The position numbers were made by a program, and so were the translations under genes. The notes beneath the pieces are model-generated. The model made no database searches, was not told the origin of the DNA, and worked only from the letters and a program-made list of their open reading frames with translations. DNA of 64,000 nt, from NCBI RefSeq assembly GCF_002005425.1, contig NZ_CP019704.1, positions 1,260,001 through 1,324,000 on the forward strand, written 5' to 3'. This DNA comes from Polaribacter sp. BM10 (GTDB lineage Bacteria > Bacteroidota > Bacteroidia > Flavobacteriales > Flavobacteriaceae). Shown one piece after another: positions 20,214 to 29,648 of this stretch (positions within the stretch are counted from its first letter, which is position 1; each line of letters begins with the position of its first letter).

Positions 20214-20216
20214 AAC

Positions 20217-20681
20217 CTAAAATTTTATTTTAATTTCTTCTGTTTTGTCTACCAAAAAATCTCTTTTAAAACCGAAAACTACATATTCTAAATTCCCTTT
20301 AATTCTTACACTTATTTTTTTTGATATAAACGAATTAATCAAACCCTCTAACATTCCGTTTTTATTAGAATTTAAAAAGTTTTTGGTAGGAATATGTGCA
20401 ATTAAGGGTATCGAAAAATTATTTCTTGCAGGCACTTTAAAATCTTCAGAAAATATCTGAGCAACTTCTGTATCATTTACAAAAACAGCCAAGTCATCAG
20501 TAGAAATTTTTCCACCAACATCATTTGGGTTTTCAAAAAAAGCAATTGCTTTTAATTTTATGGTATCTGCAGCAAAACTGACTACTTTTACATTATCAAC
20601 CTTAACAAAAACGGGTTCTTTTTGAACGGAACAGCCAAATATCAACAAAAATAGTAGCGAAAAATATAGTATGTTTTTCAT
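20217..20681 (-). CDS. LEA2/WHy-type lipoprotein
   Basis: A 154-residue lipoprotein: signal peptide with lipobox ending LIFGC (Cys17), then one LEA type-2 (WHy-like) beta-sandwich domain, seen in VKVDNVKVVSFAADTIKLKAIAFF, ENPNDVGGKIS and VPARNNFSIPLIA. Such domains occur in desiccation and stress proteins, but a role here is not known. Its TAG is followed immediately, in the same frame, by the ribD coding region, so termination-reinitiation or stop readthrough would link the two products. Confidence 0.8.
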   Translation of the reverse strand: MKNILYFSLLFLLIFGCSVQKEPVFVKVDNVKVVSFAADTIKLKAIAFFENPNDVGGKISTDDLAVFVNDTEVAQIFSEDFKVPARNNFSIPLIAHIPTKNFLNSNKNGMLEGLINSFISKKISVRIKGNLEYVVFGFKRDFLVDKTEEIKIKF

Positions 20682-20732
20682 TAAATAAAATTATTTTTTA
20701 GGTAACTTGCTCTTGCAAAAATACAGTATTAA

Positions 20733-21227
20733 ATGACAAGTGCAGATTTTATAATAAGAGAAATTCAACCTAAAGACAATAAACAACTTTCTGAAGTAAT
20801 TAGAAGCGTAATTCTAGAAATGGGCGCGCCAAAAATTGGAACTGCATACGAAGATAAAGCTACTGATAGCATGTTCGAAAATTATCAAAAAGAAAAAGTT
20901 GCATACTTTGTGGTAGAACATAACAATATTGTAGTTGGTGGTGCAGGAATTGCTAAACTAGATAATTGCGAAGATAACATATGCGAACTGCAAAAAATGT
21001 ACTTTTTACCAATTGTTAGAGGTAAAGGAATTGGAACCAAATTAATTACCAAATGCCTAGAAAAAGCAAAAGAATTTGGTTTTGATAATTGTTATTTAGA
21101 AACGATGCCATACATGGAAGCTGCCAGAAAACTGTACGCAAAAAATGGTTTTGTAAATTTAGACAAACCAATGGGTAACACCGGCCATTATTCTTGTAAT
21201 GTTTGGATGCTTAAAAAAATTAACTAA
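20733..21227 (+). CDS. GNAT-family N-acetyltransferase
   Basis: A 164-residue acetyltransferase. The acetyl-CoA binding motif A is KMYFLPIVRGKGIGTKLI (about 93-110, with the R-x-x-G-x-G/A core), followed by NCYLETMPYMEAARKLYAKNGF. The substrate is unknown. It is divergent from the LEA2/ribD unit and precedes cls by two bases, so both probably form one transcript. Confidence 0.9.
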   Translation: MTSADFIIREIQPKDNKQLSEVIRSVILEMGAPKIGTAYEDKATDSMFENYQKEKVAYFVVEHNNIVVGGAGIAKLDNCEDNICELQKMYFLPIVRGKGIGTKLITKCLEKAKEFGFDNCYLETMPYMEAARKLYAKNGFVNLDKPMGNTGHYSCNVWMLKKIN

Positions 21228-21229
21228 TT

Positions 21230-22654
21230 TTGATTTACTACATACTTTCTGCCGTTCATATTCTACTTTTTAGTTGGGCTTTTTACAATATCTTATATTT
21301 TGGCGTAAAACCTTCAAAGTCTTTAAGCTGGATTCTTATTTGTTTTTTCTTTCCTTTTTTGGGCGTTTTTGCGTTTCTATTATTTGGTATTAATAGAAGA
21401 AAAATCAAGTTTTTTGAACTAAAAGAAACTAAAAAAAGAAAAAACTACATTAAAAGTACTTTTGACAATAAAGAGAATAAAAACACAAAAGAACTTAAGG
21501 ATAACAAATCAAAAAAAATATCTAATTTAATTTACAACAACACTGGGATTCCTTTAGATGTTAATAACAATTTAACCATTTTAAAAAACGGTAAAGAAAC
21601 GTTCGAATCTGTTTTCGAAGCGATTAAAAACGCCAAAGAATTTATTCACCTTCAATATTATATTATTGAAGAAGGTAAGATTTTATCAGAATTAATAGAA
21701 CTTTTAAAAGAAAAGAGAAAAGAAAACGTTGAAGTAAAAATTTTATACGACGCTATTGGAAGTTTCGATTTAAAAAGTAAAATTAAAAAAGAGCTGAAAG
21801 ATATTGGCGTAGAAATTCATCCGGAAATGCCTTTAAGATATGGTAATTTTATTTTCACTTTAAATTTTAGAAACCATAGAAAAATCTGTGTAATTGATAA
21901 TAAAATAGGATTTACCGGTGGTGTTAATATTACTGATGAGTATATTAATGATGACGATTTTTTAGGTATTTGGCAAGATGCACACATAAAATTAGAAGGT
22001 GATGCAGTAAATAACTTACACAAAACTTTTTTAAGAGATTACTATTATGCAACAGAAAAAGATTTAAGTAAAAACGAAAAATACACCAAGAAACACAAAA
22101 CTAATGCAAACTCTAAAATTCATATTGTTTCTAGCGGTCCAGATTATGATCAATCTGTTGTAATGCAACAATACCTTAGTTTTATAAACTTAGCAGAAGA
22201 AAGTATTTGTGTAATGAATCCTTATTTTATACCTACTTTTTCTATTTTAGAAGCTTTTAAAATTGCGGCTTTAAGCGGCATTAAAGTAATGCTTGTTTTA
22301 CCAAAAAAAGGAGATTCTAGAGTAGCAACTTACAGTATGTATTCTTATTTTGAAGACTTATTAAAAGCAGGTGTAGAAATTTATGTAAGAGACGATTTTG
22401 CACATTCTAAAGTAATTTTTATTGATGATGAAATTGCATCGATAGGTTCTACAAATTTTGATTGTAGAAGTTTTGAACATAATTACGAATTAAACGCCAT
22501 TATTTTTGATAAAAAAGCCACTTCTGAAATTAGAGAAGAGTTTGACAAAAGAAAAAGTAAAGCTACCAAAATTAACTTAGAAGAATTTTTAAATAGATCC
22601 AACAAACAGAAAACTTTAGAGCGTTTGTGCAGGTTTTTTAGTCCTTTATTATAA
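21230..22654 (+). CDS. cls: Cardiolipin synthase (phospholipase D family)
   Basis: Joins two phosphatidylglycerols into cardiolipin at the inner membrane. The 474-residue protein starts at TTG two bases after the acetyltransferase stop. It has two N-terminal membrane segments (about 2-20 and 30-52), a lysine-rich linker, and two HKD motifs: NHRKICVIDNKIGFTGG and AHSKVIFIDDEIASIGSTNFD. Length and order match ClsA-type enzymes. Confidence 0.94.
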   Translation: MIYYILSAVHILLFSWAFYNILYFGVKPSKSLSWILICFFFPFLGVFAFLLFGINRRKIKFFELKETKKRKNYIKSTFDNKENKNTKELKDNKSKKISNLIYNNTGIPLDVNNNLTILKNGKETFESVFEAIKNAKEFIHLQYYIIEEGKILSELIELLKEKRKENVEVKILYDAIGSFDLKSKIKKELKDIGVEIHPEMPLRYGNFIFTLNFRNHRKICVIDNKIGFTGGVNITDEYINDDDFLGIWQDAHIKLEGDAVNNLHKTFLRDYYYATEKDLSKNEKYTKKHKTNANSKIHIVSSGPDYDQSVVMQQYLSFINLAEESICVMNPYFIPTFSILEAFKIAALSGIKVMLVLPKKGDSRVATYSMYSYFEDLLKAGVEIYVRDDFAHSKVIFIDDEIASIGSTNFDCRSFEHNYELNAIIFDKKATSEIREEFDKRKSKATKINLEEFLNRSNKQKTLERLCRFFSPLL

Positions 22655-22661
22655 TTATCTT

Positions 22662-23507
22662 ATGACCTTAAAAGAATTTAAAACTTTATTTAGAGAAGCT
22701 CTTTCTAAAACGTATCCACAAACAGAAATCGACTCGTTTTTTTTGATTTTGATAGAAGAAAAACTAAATTTAAAAAGGATTGATACTGTACTTAACCCAA
22801 ATTATATAATTGAAAATACCATTGAAATCGAATTAAAAAACATTATCACAAGACTTCAAAAACAAGAACCTATTCAATACATTATTGGAAATACAGAGTT
22901 TTATGGATATCCTTTTTTAGTTGATAAAAACACATTAATTCCGAGACCAGAAACCGAAGAATTAGTGAGTTGGGTTTTAGAAGAAATATCAAACGAAAAA
23001 GTATCAATTTTAGACATTGGCACTGGTTCTGGTTGTATTCCTATAACTTTGGCTAAAGAGCAAAAAAACTCAAATATTTTTGCCATTGATGTTTCTAATA
23101 AAGCCTTAAAAGTGGCTAAAAAAAATGCGATTCTAAACAATGTAGAAATTGGTTTTATAGAACAGAATATTTTAGAAACTAATAGCTTGCCACAAAAATT
23201 TAATATTATTGTTTCAAATCCGCCATATGTTAGAGAGCTAGAAAAAATAGAAATAAAAGAAAATGTTTTAAATAACGAACCACATCTTGCACTTTTTGTA
23301 GAAGATAATAATCCGTTATTATTTTATAAGAAAATTGCAGATTTAGCTAAAAATTATTTGTTAAAAAACGGAATTTTATTTTTTGAAATCAATCAATATT
23401 TAGGCCAAGAAACTGTTTTAATGCTAAAAGAAAAAGGCTTTACAAACATCATTCTAAAAAAAGATTACTTTGGTAACGATAGAATGATTAAATGCAACTT
23501 TAACTAA
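22662..23507 (+). CDS. prmC: Release factor glutamine methyltransferase PrmC
   Basis: N5-methylates the Gln of the GGQ motif in peptide-release factors RF1/RF2. The 281-residue protein has the N-terminal helical domain, the FYGYPFLVDKNTLIPRPETE block, SAM motif I LDIGTGSGCIP, and the catalytic NPPYV. It follows cls by seven bases. A motif set of this completeness makes the assignment secure. Confidence 0.95.
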   Translation: MTLKEFKTLFREALSKTYPQTEIDSFFLILIEEKLNLKRIDTVLNPNYIIENTIEIELKNIITRLQKQEPIQYIIGNTEFYGYPFLVDKNTLIPRPETEELVSWVLEEISNEKVSILDIGTGSGCIPITLAKEQKNSNIFAIDVSNKALKVAKKNAILNNVEIGFIEQNILETNSLPQKFNIIVSNPPYVRELEKIEIKENVLNNEPHLALFVEDNNPLLFYKKIADLAKNYLLKNGILFFEINQYLGQETVLMLKEKGFTNIILKKDYFGNDRMIKCNFN

Positions 23508-23586
23508 TTAGTTAATTAATTAAAACTTCTAATATTAGTTTTAAAAACTGTGTTATTTTCATCAGTATAATCACGCCTAATTTAAT

Positions 23587-23594
23587 TACTTTTG
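23587..23594 (+). promoter_or_regulatory. -7 box fused to the start of the FAD oxidoreductase
   Basis: TACTTTTG, then CAAA, then ATG. The arrangement TTTGCAAAATG is identical to that at dapF and predicts an mRNA with almost no 5' leader. Confidence 0.5.
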
Positions 23595-23598
23595 CAAA

Positions 23599-25155
23599 AT
23601 GGTTAAAGAAATTCAGCTTCGTGTAAATTTAATAGAAGAACGCAAAGAAAATATACTTTTATACAAAGCTTCTAAAAAGTTAGAAGTTGATAAAAAGGAA
23701 ATTAATGCAGTAAAAGTTTTGCGTAAATCGATAGACGCACGTAAAAAAGATATAATTTTTAATTATAAAGTTGCTGTATATTTAAATGAACCGATTCCAG
23801 AAAAATCTGATTATATATTTAATTACAAAGATGTTTCTAACGCAAAAGAAGTGCATATTGTAGGTTTTGGTCCTGCTGGTATGTATGCTGCTCTACGATG
23901 CATCGAGTTGGGTTACAAACCAATTGTTTTAGAAAGAGGTAAAGATGTACAAAAAAGAAGACGCGATTTAAAAGCAATTAACCAAGATCATTTTGTAAAC
24001 GAAGATTCTAATTATTGTTTTGGTGAAGGTGGCGCTGGTACATATTCTGATGGAAAATTATACACAAGAAGTTTAAAACGTGGCGATGTTAGAAGGATTT
24101 TCGAAAACTTAGTATTTCATGGCGCTACAGAACAAATTTTAATTGATGCACATCCGCATATTGGAACCAATAAATTACCTAAAATAATTCAAAATATTCG
24201 CGAGAACATTTTAAAATTTGGTGGCGAAGTTCACTTTGAAACTAGAGTAACAGATTTTATTGTAAAGAACAATAAGTTACAAGCAATTCAATTACAAAAC
24301 GGACAAGAAATGTCTGTAAACTCTGTAATATTAGCAACTGGTCATTCTGCTAGAGATGTTTACGAATTATTACACAAAAAAGAAATTGCTTTAAAAGCAA
24401 AGTCTTTTGCAATGGGAGTTCGTGTAGAACATCCGCAAGAAATTATAGATCAGATTCAATACCACTGTTCTGGTGAAAGAGACGAGCTTTTACCTGCAGC
24501 TGCCTACAGTTTAGTGCACCAAGTTAACAATCGCGGAGTGTATTCTTTTTGCATGTGCCCTGGCGGATTTATAGTTCCTGCGGCAACTGCAAACGGAGAA
24601 GTTGTAGTAAACGGAATGTCGCCAAGTAAAAGAAATAACAAATTTGCTAATTCTGGTATTGTTGTAGAATTAGATATTGATAGAGATTTTAAAAAATACG
24701 AAAAATTTGGTGCTTTAAAAGGTTTAGAGTTTCAGAAAGATTTAGAAAAAATTGCTTTTTACGCTGGCGGAAGAAGTCAAACTGCACCTGCACAAAGATT
24801 AGGAGATTTTATAGATGGAAAATTATCTACAGATTTAAATGATTGTAGTTATCAACCGGGTTTAAAATCTGCACCTTTACACTCTTTATTACCTAAAATT
24901 ATTGGAAGTAGATTACGAAAAGGTTTTGCTGCTTTCGGACAAAAAATGCATGGTTATCATACCAATGAAGCAAATATTATTGGTGTAGAATCTAGAACCT
25001 CATCTCCTGTAAATATACCTAGAAAAGAAAATTTAGAACATACAGAAATAGAAGGTTTATTTCCTTGTGGTGAAGGAGGTGGTTATGCCGGTGGAATAAT
25101 TTCTGCTGCCATGGACGGAGAAAGATGTGCAGAAGCTGCAATTGCAAAATTGTAA
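23599..25155 (+). CDS. NAD(P)/FAD-dependent oxidoreductase (COG2509-like)
   Basis: A 518-residue flavoprotein. After an N-terminal basic alpha/beta domain (residues 1-85), the dinucleotide site GFGPAGMYAALRCIELG (about 94-110) and ERGKDVQKRRRD are visible, then a conserved GEGGAGTYSDGKLYTR, and a second nucleotide-binding ATGHSARDVYELL. The C-terminal FPCGEGGGYAGGIISAAMDG binds the flavin. It matches a widely conserved family of dehydrogenases of unknown substrate. Transcribed alone from a promoter that overlaps its start region. Confidence 0.88.
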   Translation: MVKEIQLRVNLIEERKENILLYKASKKLEVDKKEINAVKVLRKSIDARKKDIIFNYKVAVYLNEPIPEKSDYIFNYKDVSNAKEVHIVGFGPAGMYAALRCIELGYKPIVLERGKDVQKRRRDLKAINQDHFVNEDSNYCFGEGGAGTYSDGKLYTRSLKRGDVRRIFENLVFHGATEQILIDAHPHIGTNKLPKIIQNIRENILKFGGEVHFETRVTDFIVKNNKLQAIQLQNGQEMSVNSVILATGHSARDVYELLHKKEIALKAKSFAMGVRVEHPQEIIDQIQYHCSGERDELLPAAAYSLVHQVNNRGVYSFCMCPGGFIVPAATANGEVVVNGMSPSKRNNKFANSGIVVELDIDRDFKKYEKFGALKGLEFQKDLEKIAFYAGGRSQTAPAQRLGDFIDGKLSTDLNDCSYQPGLKSAPLHSLLPKIIGSRLRKGFAAFGQKMHGYHTNEANIIGVESRTSSPVNIPRKENLEHTEIEGLFPCGEGGGYAGGIISAAMDGERCAEAAIAKL

Positions 25156-25218
25156 TTCTAACATCAAGTAATAAATCTTTGTTATTTTTTTTAAAAGAAT
25201 TACATTTACTAAAAAAAA

Positions 25219-26646
25219 ATGAAAAAGATACTTTTAATTGTTCTGATACTTAATTCGTATATCAACTTTAGTCAAGAAATAAATTTTGATTATATAAACA
25301 ACTCAAAACCAAGCATCCATAACGATTTATCTACCTATTTTAAAAATAAAATATCATATAAGTTATTAAAAAATATAAAATATCCGCTTAAAAAAAATTA
25401 CACATTAAATGTGTTTTTTAATATTAACGAACAAAATGAAATTTATAATATCACAACAAGCTTTAAAGTTAAGAAAGATTTATACGATGCAATAGTAAAT
25501 ACATTCAGAGAGTATCCTATAGAAAAACTAAACCTTGACAAAATAGATTCTAGAAAAAGATATTCTTTTCAAATAATTGGTAATACATCAGAATATGGTA
25601 ACATATTTTACTGTAGCTCTATTATAATTTCAGAATCTTTACCGGTTTGTGCTCCTTGTGAAGATTTGAAACATTATAACGATATAAAAACATGTATAAG
25701 AAATAATGTAAAAAGCTATCTCTTAAAAAATATCGACTCTACTAATATAAAATTATCTAATAGCAAGACACCTTATTTAAAATTAAACTTGGTCATTAAC
25801 AAAAAAGGCAATCTAAACTTCGAAGAAAATAAAGAGTTAGAAATGTATTCTGATATTATATCAGAATTCCCATTATTTAAATCTCCCGCTAAAATCAATA
25901 ATCAAGCGACGCCTTATAATCTGCAAATATTACCTTTTAAACAGAATAGTTTTAACTGGTTTTATTCAAAACTCAATCCAAGTTCAGAAAATGATTTTAG
26001 CTATTTCGTTGAAAATAAATTAGACAAAAAATTTATTAAAAATTCTAATTTAAATAGAATAAATGATGCTTTAGTTTTAAGTTTTGAGTTGAATAAAAAG
26101 AACAAACCTATTAATATTAGAACAAATGCTCGCTCATACGAATTAAATGAAGAAATTATTAAAATATTTAATGAATACCCAATTGAAAAATTAGATTTAA
26201 GAGATAGAAATCTTTTTTCAAGGTATTCAACAAGTGTTTTATTTTTTAATAACAATAAAACAAGTATAAGAACATTAAATCAATTTAATGTAATAACGCC
26301 TGCTATATTTAAAGGCTGTGAAAAGTCTAAAAATATCGCAACACTTAAAAATTGCGCCTCAAAAAAAATTAAAATTCACTTTGCAAAAAGATTTGACTCT
26401 TATTTACCAAATAAGCTTAAATTAAAACAAGGTAAGAAAACTATTAAAATAGATTTTAAAATAGGTTTAGACGGTAAAGTCTTTGATGTTAATGCTGTTT
26501 CCGATTATCCTAGACTAAATAAAGAAGCAATAAAAGTAATGTATCGTTTGGCAAAAACTAAACCTGCAGAACAAAACGGAAAGAAAGTTATATCTACTTA
26601 TAGATTACCTTTTTCCTTAAATGTATTAAGCATTAGAAGTAAATAA
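25219..26646 (+). CDS. Secreted protein with four TonB_C-like modules
   Basis: A 475-residue protein of unknown function with a signal peptide (residues 1-18, ending NFSQ). The remainder can be read as four modules of about 100 residues in the order A-B-A'-B'. A and A' share FREYPIEKLNLD / FNEYPIEKLDLR; B and B' begin with short Cys segments (CAPCEDLKHYNDIKTC and CEKSKNIATLKNC). The last module KIDFKIGLDGKVFDVNAVS looks like the TonB C-terminal fold seen in many Bacteroidota. There is no N-terminal TonB membrane anchor, so it is unlikely to be an energy transducer itself. Possible role: periplasmic partner of a TonB system; unproven. Confidence 0.7.
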   Translation: MKKILLIVLILNSYINFSQEINFDYINNSKPSIHNDLSTYFKNKISYKLLKNIKYPLKKNYTLNVFFNINEQNEIYNITTSFKVKKDLYDAIVNTFREYPIEKLNLDKIDSRKRYSFQIIGNTSEYGNIFYCSSIIISESLPVCAPCEDLKHYNDIKTCIRNNVKSYLLKNIDSTNIKLSNSKTPYLKLNLVINKKGNLNFEENKELEMYSDIISEFPLFKSPAKINNQATPYNLQILPFKQNSFNWFYSKLNPSSENDFSYFVENKLDKKFIKNSNLNRINDALVLSFELNKKNKPINIRTNARSYELNEEIIKIFNEYPIEKLDLRDRNLFSRYSTSVLFFNNNKTSIRTLNQFNVITPAIFKGCEKSKNIATLKNCASKKIKIHFAKRFDSYLPNKLKLKQGKKTIKIDFKIGLDGKVFDVNAVSDYPRLNKEAIKVMYRLAKTKPAEQNGKKVISTYRLPFSLNVLSIRSK

Positions 26647-26737
26647 ATTTACAAGTTAACATTGCTATTTAATTTGTAAAAAATTTTTAATTTTTGTCGA
26701 TAAGTATTGTTAATTTTACAGTACTTAAAACAATCGG

Positions 26738-27178
26738 ATGAAAATTACAATTGGAAGAATTGACAAAGCTGATTTTCCAGAATTATCTTTAACAGATATA
26801 GATGTTAAAATAGATTCTGGTGCATATACCTCTTCTATACACTGTTCTAATATTAAAGAAATAACTGTTGATGATTCAACTTATATTCGGTTTAAATTAT
26901 TAGATCCAGAGCACGAACTTTACAATAATAAAGAGTTTACTTTTAAAAACTATGCTTCTAAAATTGTTAAAAGTTCTAATGGAATTTCTGAAACTAGATT
27001 TATGATACATACAGAAATAATTATGTTTCAAAAGAAATTTCCTATTTATTTGACTTTAAGTGAAAGAAAAGACATGAAATTTCCTATATTACTTGGAAGA
27101 AAATTTTTAAACAAAAAGTTTGTGATAGACACGATAAAAAAAGACTTATCACACAAATTAAAAAATATAAATAAATGA
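26738..27178 (+). CDS. RimB-type retropepsin-like protease
   Basis: A 146-residue member of the family known as RimB or 'putative ATP-dependent zinc protease', with an aspartic-protease-like fold. The active-site-like motif is [13 protein letters not shown] (about 27-39) and the second conserved block is [17 protein letters not shown]. In proteobacteria RimB, RimA and RimK act together on ribosomal protein S6 tails. Here the gene overlaps rimK by four bases (ATGA), which strongly supports a shared pathway. Confidence 0.85.
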   Translation: MKITIGRIDKADFPELSLTDIDVKIDSGAYTSSIHCSNIKEITVDDSTYIRFKLLDPEHELYNNKEFTFKNYASKIVKSSNGISETRFMIHTEIIMFQKKFPIYLTLSERKDMKFPILLGRKFLNKKFVIDTIKKDLSHKLKNINK

Positions 27179-28050
27179 AAATTGTAATTTTATCTAGAAA
27201 TCCGAAATTATACTCTACTAGAAGATTGGTTGAATCCGCAGAAAAAAGAGGTCATGAAGTTCTGGTGGTAGATCATTTAAAATGCAATATCGAGATAGAA
27301 AAGAAATCTCCAAAAATTCATTATAAAGGAGAATATATAACAAACATTGATGCCATTATTCCTAGAATTGGTGCATCGGTTACATTTTATGGTACAGCAG
27401 TAATTCGTCAATTTGAAATGATGAAGGTATTTACATCTGTTTCTTCTCAAGCACTTACTAGATCTAGAGATAAATTAAGCAGTTTACAAATTTTAGCTAG
27501 AGCTGGTGTTGGTTTACCAAAAACTGTTTTTACAAATTACACAAAAGACGTAGAACACGTGGTAGAATCTGTTGGTGGTGCGCCATTGGTTTTAAAATTA
27601 TTAGAAGGTACACAAGGTTTAGGTGTTGTTTTAGCGGAAACAAAAAATGCTGCTACATCTGTACTAGAAGCTTTTAATGGTTTGGGCGCAAGAGTTATTG
27701 CACAACAATTTATTAAAGAAGCTGGTGGCGCAGATATTAGAGCTTTTGTTGTAGATGGTAAAGTTATTGGCGCTATGAAACGTCAAGGAAAAGAAGGTGA
27801 ATTTAGATCTAATTTACACAGAGGTGGTAACGCAACTGTTATAGAATTGACAGACGAAGAAGAAAAAACTGCACTAAAAGCAACCAAAGCTTTAGGTTTA
27901 GGAGTTGCTGGTGTAGATATGTTACAATCTTCTAAAGGACCTTTAGTTTTAGAAGTAAACTCTTCTCCGGGATTAGAAGGAATAGAAATTGCTACTGGTA
28001 AGAATATTGCCAAAGAAATTATACGTTATTTAGAAATACATGTCGAATAA
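27175..28050 (+). CDS. rimK: RimK-type ATP-grasp glutamate ligase
   Basis: ATP-grasp ligase that adds glutamate residues to the C-terminus of ribosomal protein S6 in E. coli. The 291-residue protein has the N-terminal [21 protein letters not shown], the ATP-binding loop [17 protein letters not shown], and the metal-binding [15 protein letters not shown]. Length and motifs are normal. Whether S6 is the target in this organism is inferred. It overlaps both neighbours, forming a RimB-like / RimK / aspartoacylase-like operon. Confidence 0.93.
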   Translation: MKIVILSRNPKLYSTRRLVESAEKRGHEVLVVDHLKCNIEIEKKSPKIHYKGEYITNIDAIIPRIGASVTFYGTAVIRQFEMMKVFTSVSSQALTRSRDKLSSLQILARAGVGLPKTVFTNYTKDVEHVVESVGGAPLVLKLLEGTQGLGVVLAETKNAATSVLEAFNGLGARVIAQQFIKEAGGADIRAFVVDGKVIGAMKRQGKEGEFRSNLHRGGNATVIELTDEEEKTALKATKALGLGVAGVDMLQSSKGPLVLEVNSSPGLEGIEIATGKNIAKEIIRYLEIHVE

Positions 28051-28990
28051 ACCTTTTGTACTATTAGGAAAAGAAATTCCTAAAGGAAAACGCACAGTTC
28101 TAGATTTAGAAGTTGCAAAATTACATACACGTACTACAGTAAAGGTTCCTGTTATTATTGAAAGGTCTCATAACCCGGGACCGGTAGTTTTACTGTTAGC
28201 CGGAATTCATGGTGATGAAACAAACGGCGTAGGAATTATTAGAGAAATTATTAGCTTAGGAATTAATAAACCTAAAAACGGAACCATAATCTGTATACCT
28301 GTTTTTAATATTTTTGGTTACTTAATTCAAACCAGAGAGTTTCCTGATGGTAGAGATTTAAACAGAATGTTTCCAGGAACAGCAAATGGTTCTTTAGCAA
28401 GTCAATTTGCATATCAATTTACAAAAGAAATTGCTCCGTTTATAGATTATGTAATCGATTTTCATACGGGCGGCGGAGAAAGAGATAATATTGCACAAAT
28501 AAGATGTAATAAAGATGATGATAAAGGTTTAGAACTTGCTAAAGTTTTTAATCCGCCAATTATAGTTTACTCTAATAATATAATTAAATCGCTTAGAGAA
28601 ACTCTTCATAAAATGGGAAAAACTGTTTTGCTGTTTGAAGGTGGAAAATCAAAAGAATTAAACCCTACAATTATTAACGAAGGTGTAAATGGAACAAAAA
28701 ATGTTTTAATTCATCTAGGCTTAATTGAAGGAGAAATAACAGTTAGAGAAACCCCGATATATGTTAAAAAAGCAAAATGGCTTAGAGCTTCGCATTCTGG
28801 AATGTTTAAAGTAAGAGTTGCTAACGGTAGCTATGTAAAGAAAAAAGATGTTTTAGGAGTTATACAAGATCCTTTTGGCGAATTTAAAAAGAAAGTTTAT
28901 GCACCATTTAATGGTCATGTTTTTTGTACTAACAAAACGCCAATTGTAAATAAAGGAGATGCTTTATTTCATGTTAGCATCGAAGAATAA
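28040..28990 (+). CDS. Succinylglutamate desuccinylase/aspartoacylase-family hydrolase
   Basis: A 316-residue zinc carboxypeptidase-fold amidohydrolase. The zinc ligands sit in [10 protein letters not shown] (His and Glu) and VIDFHTGG (His), and the catalytic Glu is probably in LLFEGGKS. The C-terminal third is a beta-barrel domain. It starts 11 bases inside rimK, so it is translationally coupled to it. The coupling suggests it trims or hydrolyses the amide product made by RimK, or supplies its substrate; that is inference. Confidence 0.88.
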   Translation: MSNKPFVLLGKEIPKGKRTVLDLEVAKLHTRTTVKVPVIIERSHNPGPVVLLLAGIHGDETNGVGIIREIISLGINKPKNGTIICIPVFNIFGYLIQTREFPDGRDLNRMFPGTANGSLASQFAYQFTKEIAPFIDYVIDFHTGGGERDNIAQIRCNKDDDKGLELAKVFNPPIIVYSNNIIKSLRETLHKMGKTVLLFEGGKSKELNPTIINEGVNGTKNVLIHLGLIEGEITVRETPIYVKKAKWLRASHSGMFKVRVANGSYVKKKDVLGVIQDPFGEFKKKVYAPFNGHVFCTNKTPIVNKGDALFHVSIEE

Positions 28991-28991
28991 T

Positions 28992-29027
28992 AAAAAAATC
29001 CCAAACTAAATTGTTTGGGATTTTTTA
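28992..29027. terminator. Bidirectional terminator
   Basis: ATCCCAAAC / GTTTGGGAT with loop TAAATT, flanked by A6-7 on the left and T6 on the right. It lies between the convergent aspartoacylase-like and redoxin genes. Confidence 0.92.
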
Positions 29028-29033
29028 TTTTAT

Positions 29034-29642
29034 TTATTGAACTTTGATTGTACAACCAATCGCTCTTGTTTCTTTCTTTTGAATCTCAGCACCTTTTAAT
29101 AAAGCATCCAGCGCATTTTCTACATATTTTTCTGTAACCTTATCTGGGTTTCTAGAACTATTATCTATTGCACCAATATATTTTACTTTCATATCATTTT
29201 TAGTAATAATGTACACATGTGGTGTTTTTGTTGCTCCGAATTTTGGATATACTTTCTGACCGACATCCAATAAATAAGGAAAAGTAAATCCTTTTTCTTT
29301 AGCTCTATCTTTCATTTTAGCAAAACTATCATCTGGCACAGCAACAGGATCATTAGGATTTATTGCAATTATCGGAAATCCTTTTTCTTTATACTTTTTA
29401 TCTAAAGCAATAATTCGATCTTCATTTGCTATCGAATACGGACAAGTATTACAAGTAAAGATGATTACAAAACCCTTTGCGTTTTTATAATCTGATAACG
29501 AGACCATTTTATTATCTATATTTTTTAAAGTGAAGTCTTCAATCTTATCTCCTATTTTATAACTTTCTTTATCTACTTTTAGAGTAAAAGCTGATAAAAA
29601 AGCAACCATTACTAATATTAAAGTTGTTTTTAAAATTTTCAT
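29034..29642 (-). CDS. Secreted redoxin (AhpC/TSA-like thioredoxin-fold) protein
   Basis: A 202-residue exported protein: signal peptide about residues 1-19, then a redoxin domain. The active site is FTCNTCPYS (CxxC, near residue 70), with DKKYKEKGFPIIAINPNDP and the cis-Pro segment KTPHVYII. Homologues are annotated as thioredoxin-family or alkyl-hydroperoxide-reductase-like. It probably reduces disulfides or peroxides in the periplasm. Six bases downstream of a TlpA-like gene on the same strand, so the two act as one operon. Confidence 0.88.
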   Translation of the reverse strand: MKILKTTLILVMVAFLSAFTLKVDKESYKIGDKIEDFTLKNIDNKMVSLSDYKNAKGFVIIFTCNTCPYSIANEDRIIALDKKYKEKGFPIIAINPNDPVAVPDDSFAKMKDRAKEKGFTFPYLLDVGQKVYPKFGATKTPHVYIITKNDMKVKYIGAIDNSSRNPDKVTEKYVENALDALLKGAEIQKKETRAIGCTIKVQ

Positions 29643-29648
29643 AATTAT

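Noticed and set aside
20217..20681. LEA2 lipoprotein and ribD as one gene split by an erroneous stop
   Set aside because: Each part is a complete protein with its own logic (a lipoprotein and a cytoplasmic enzyme), so a true single gene is unlikely.
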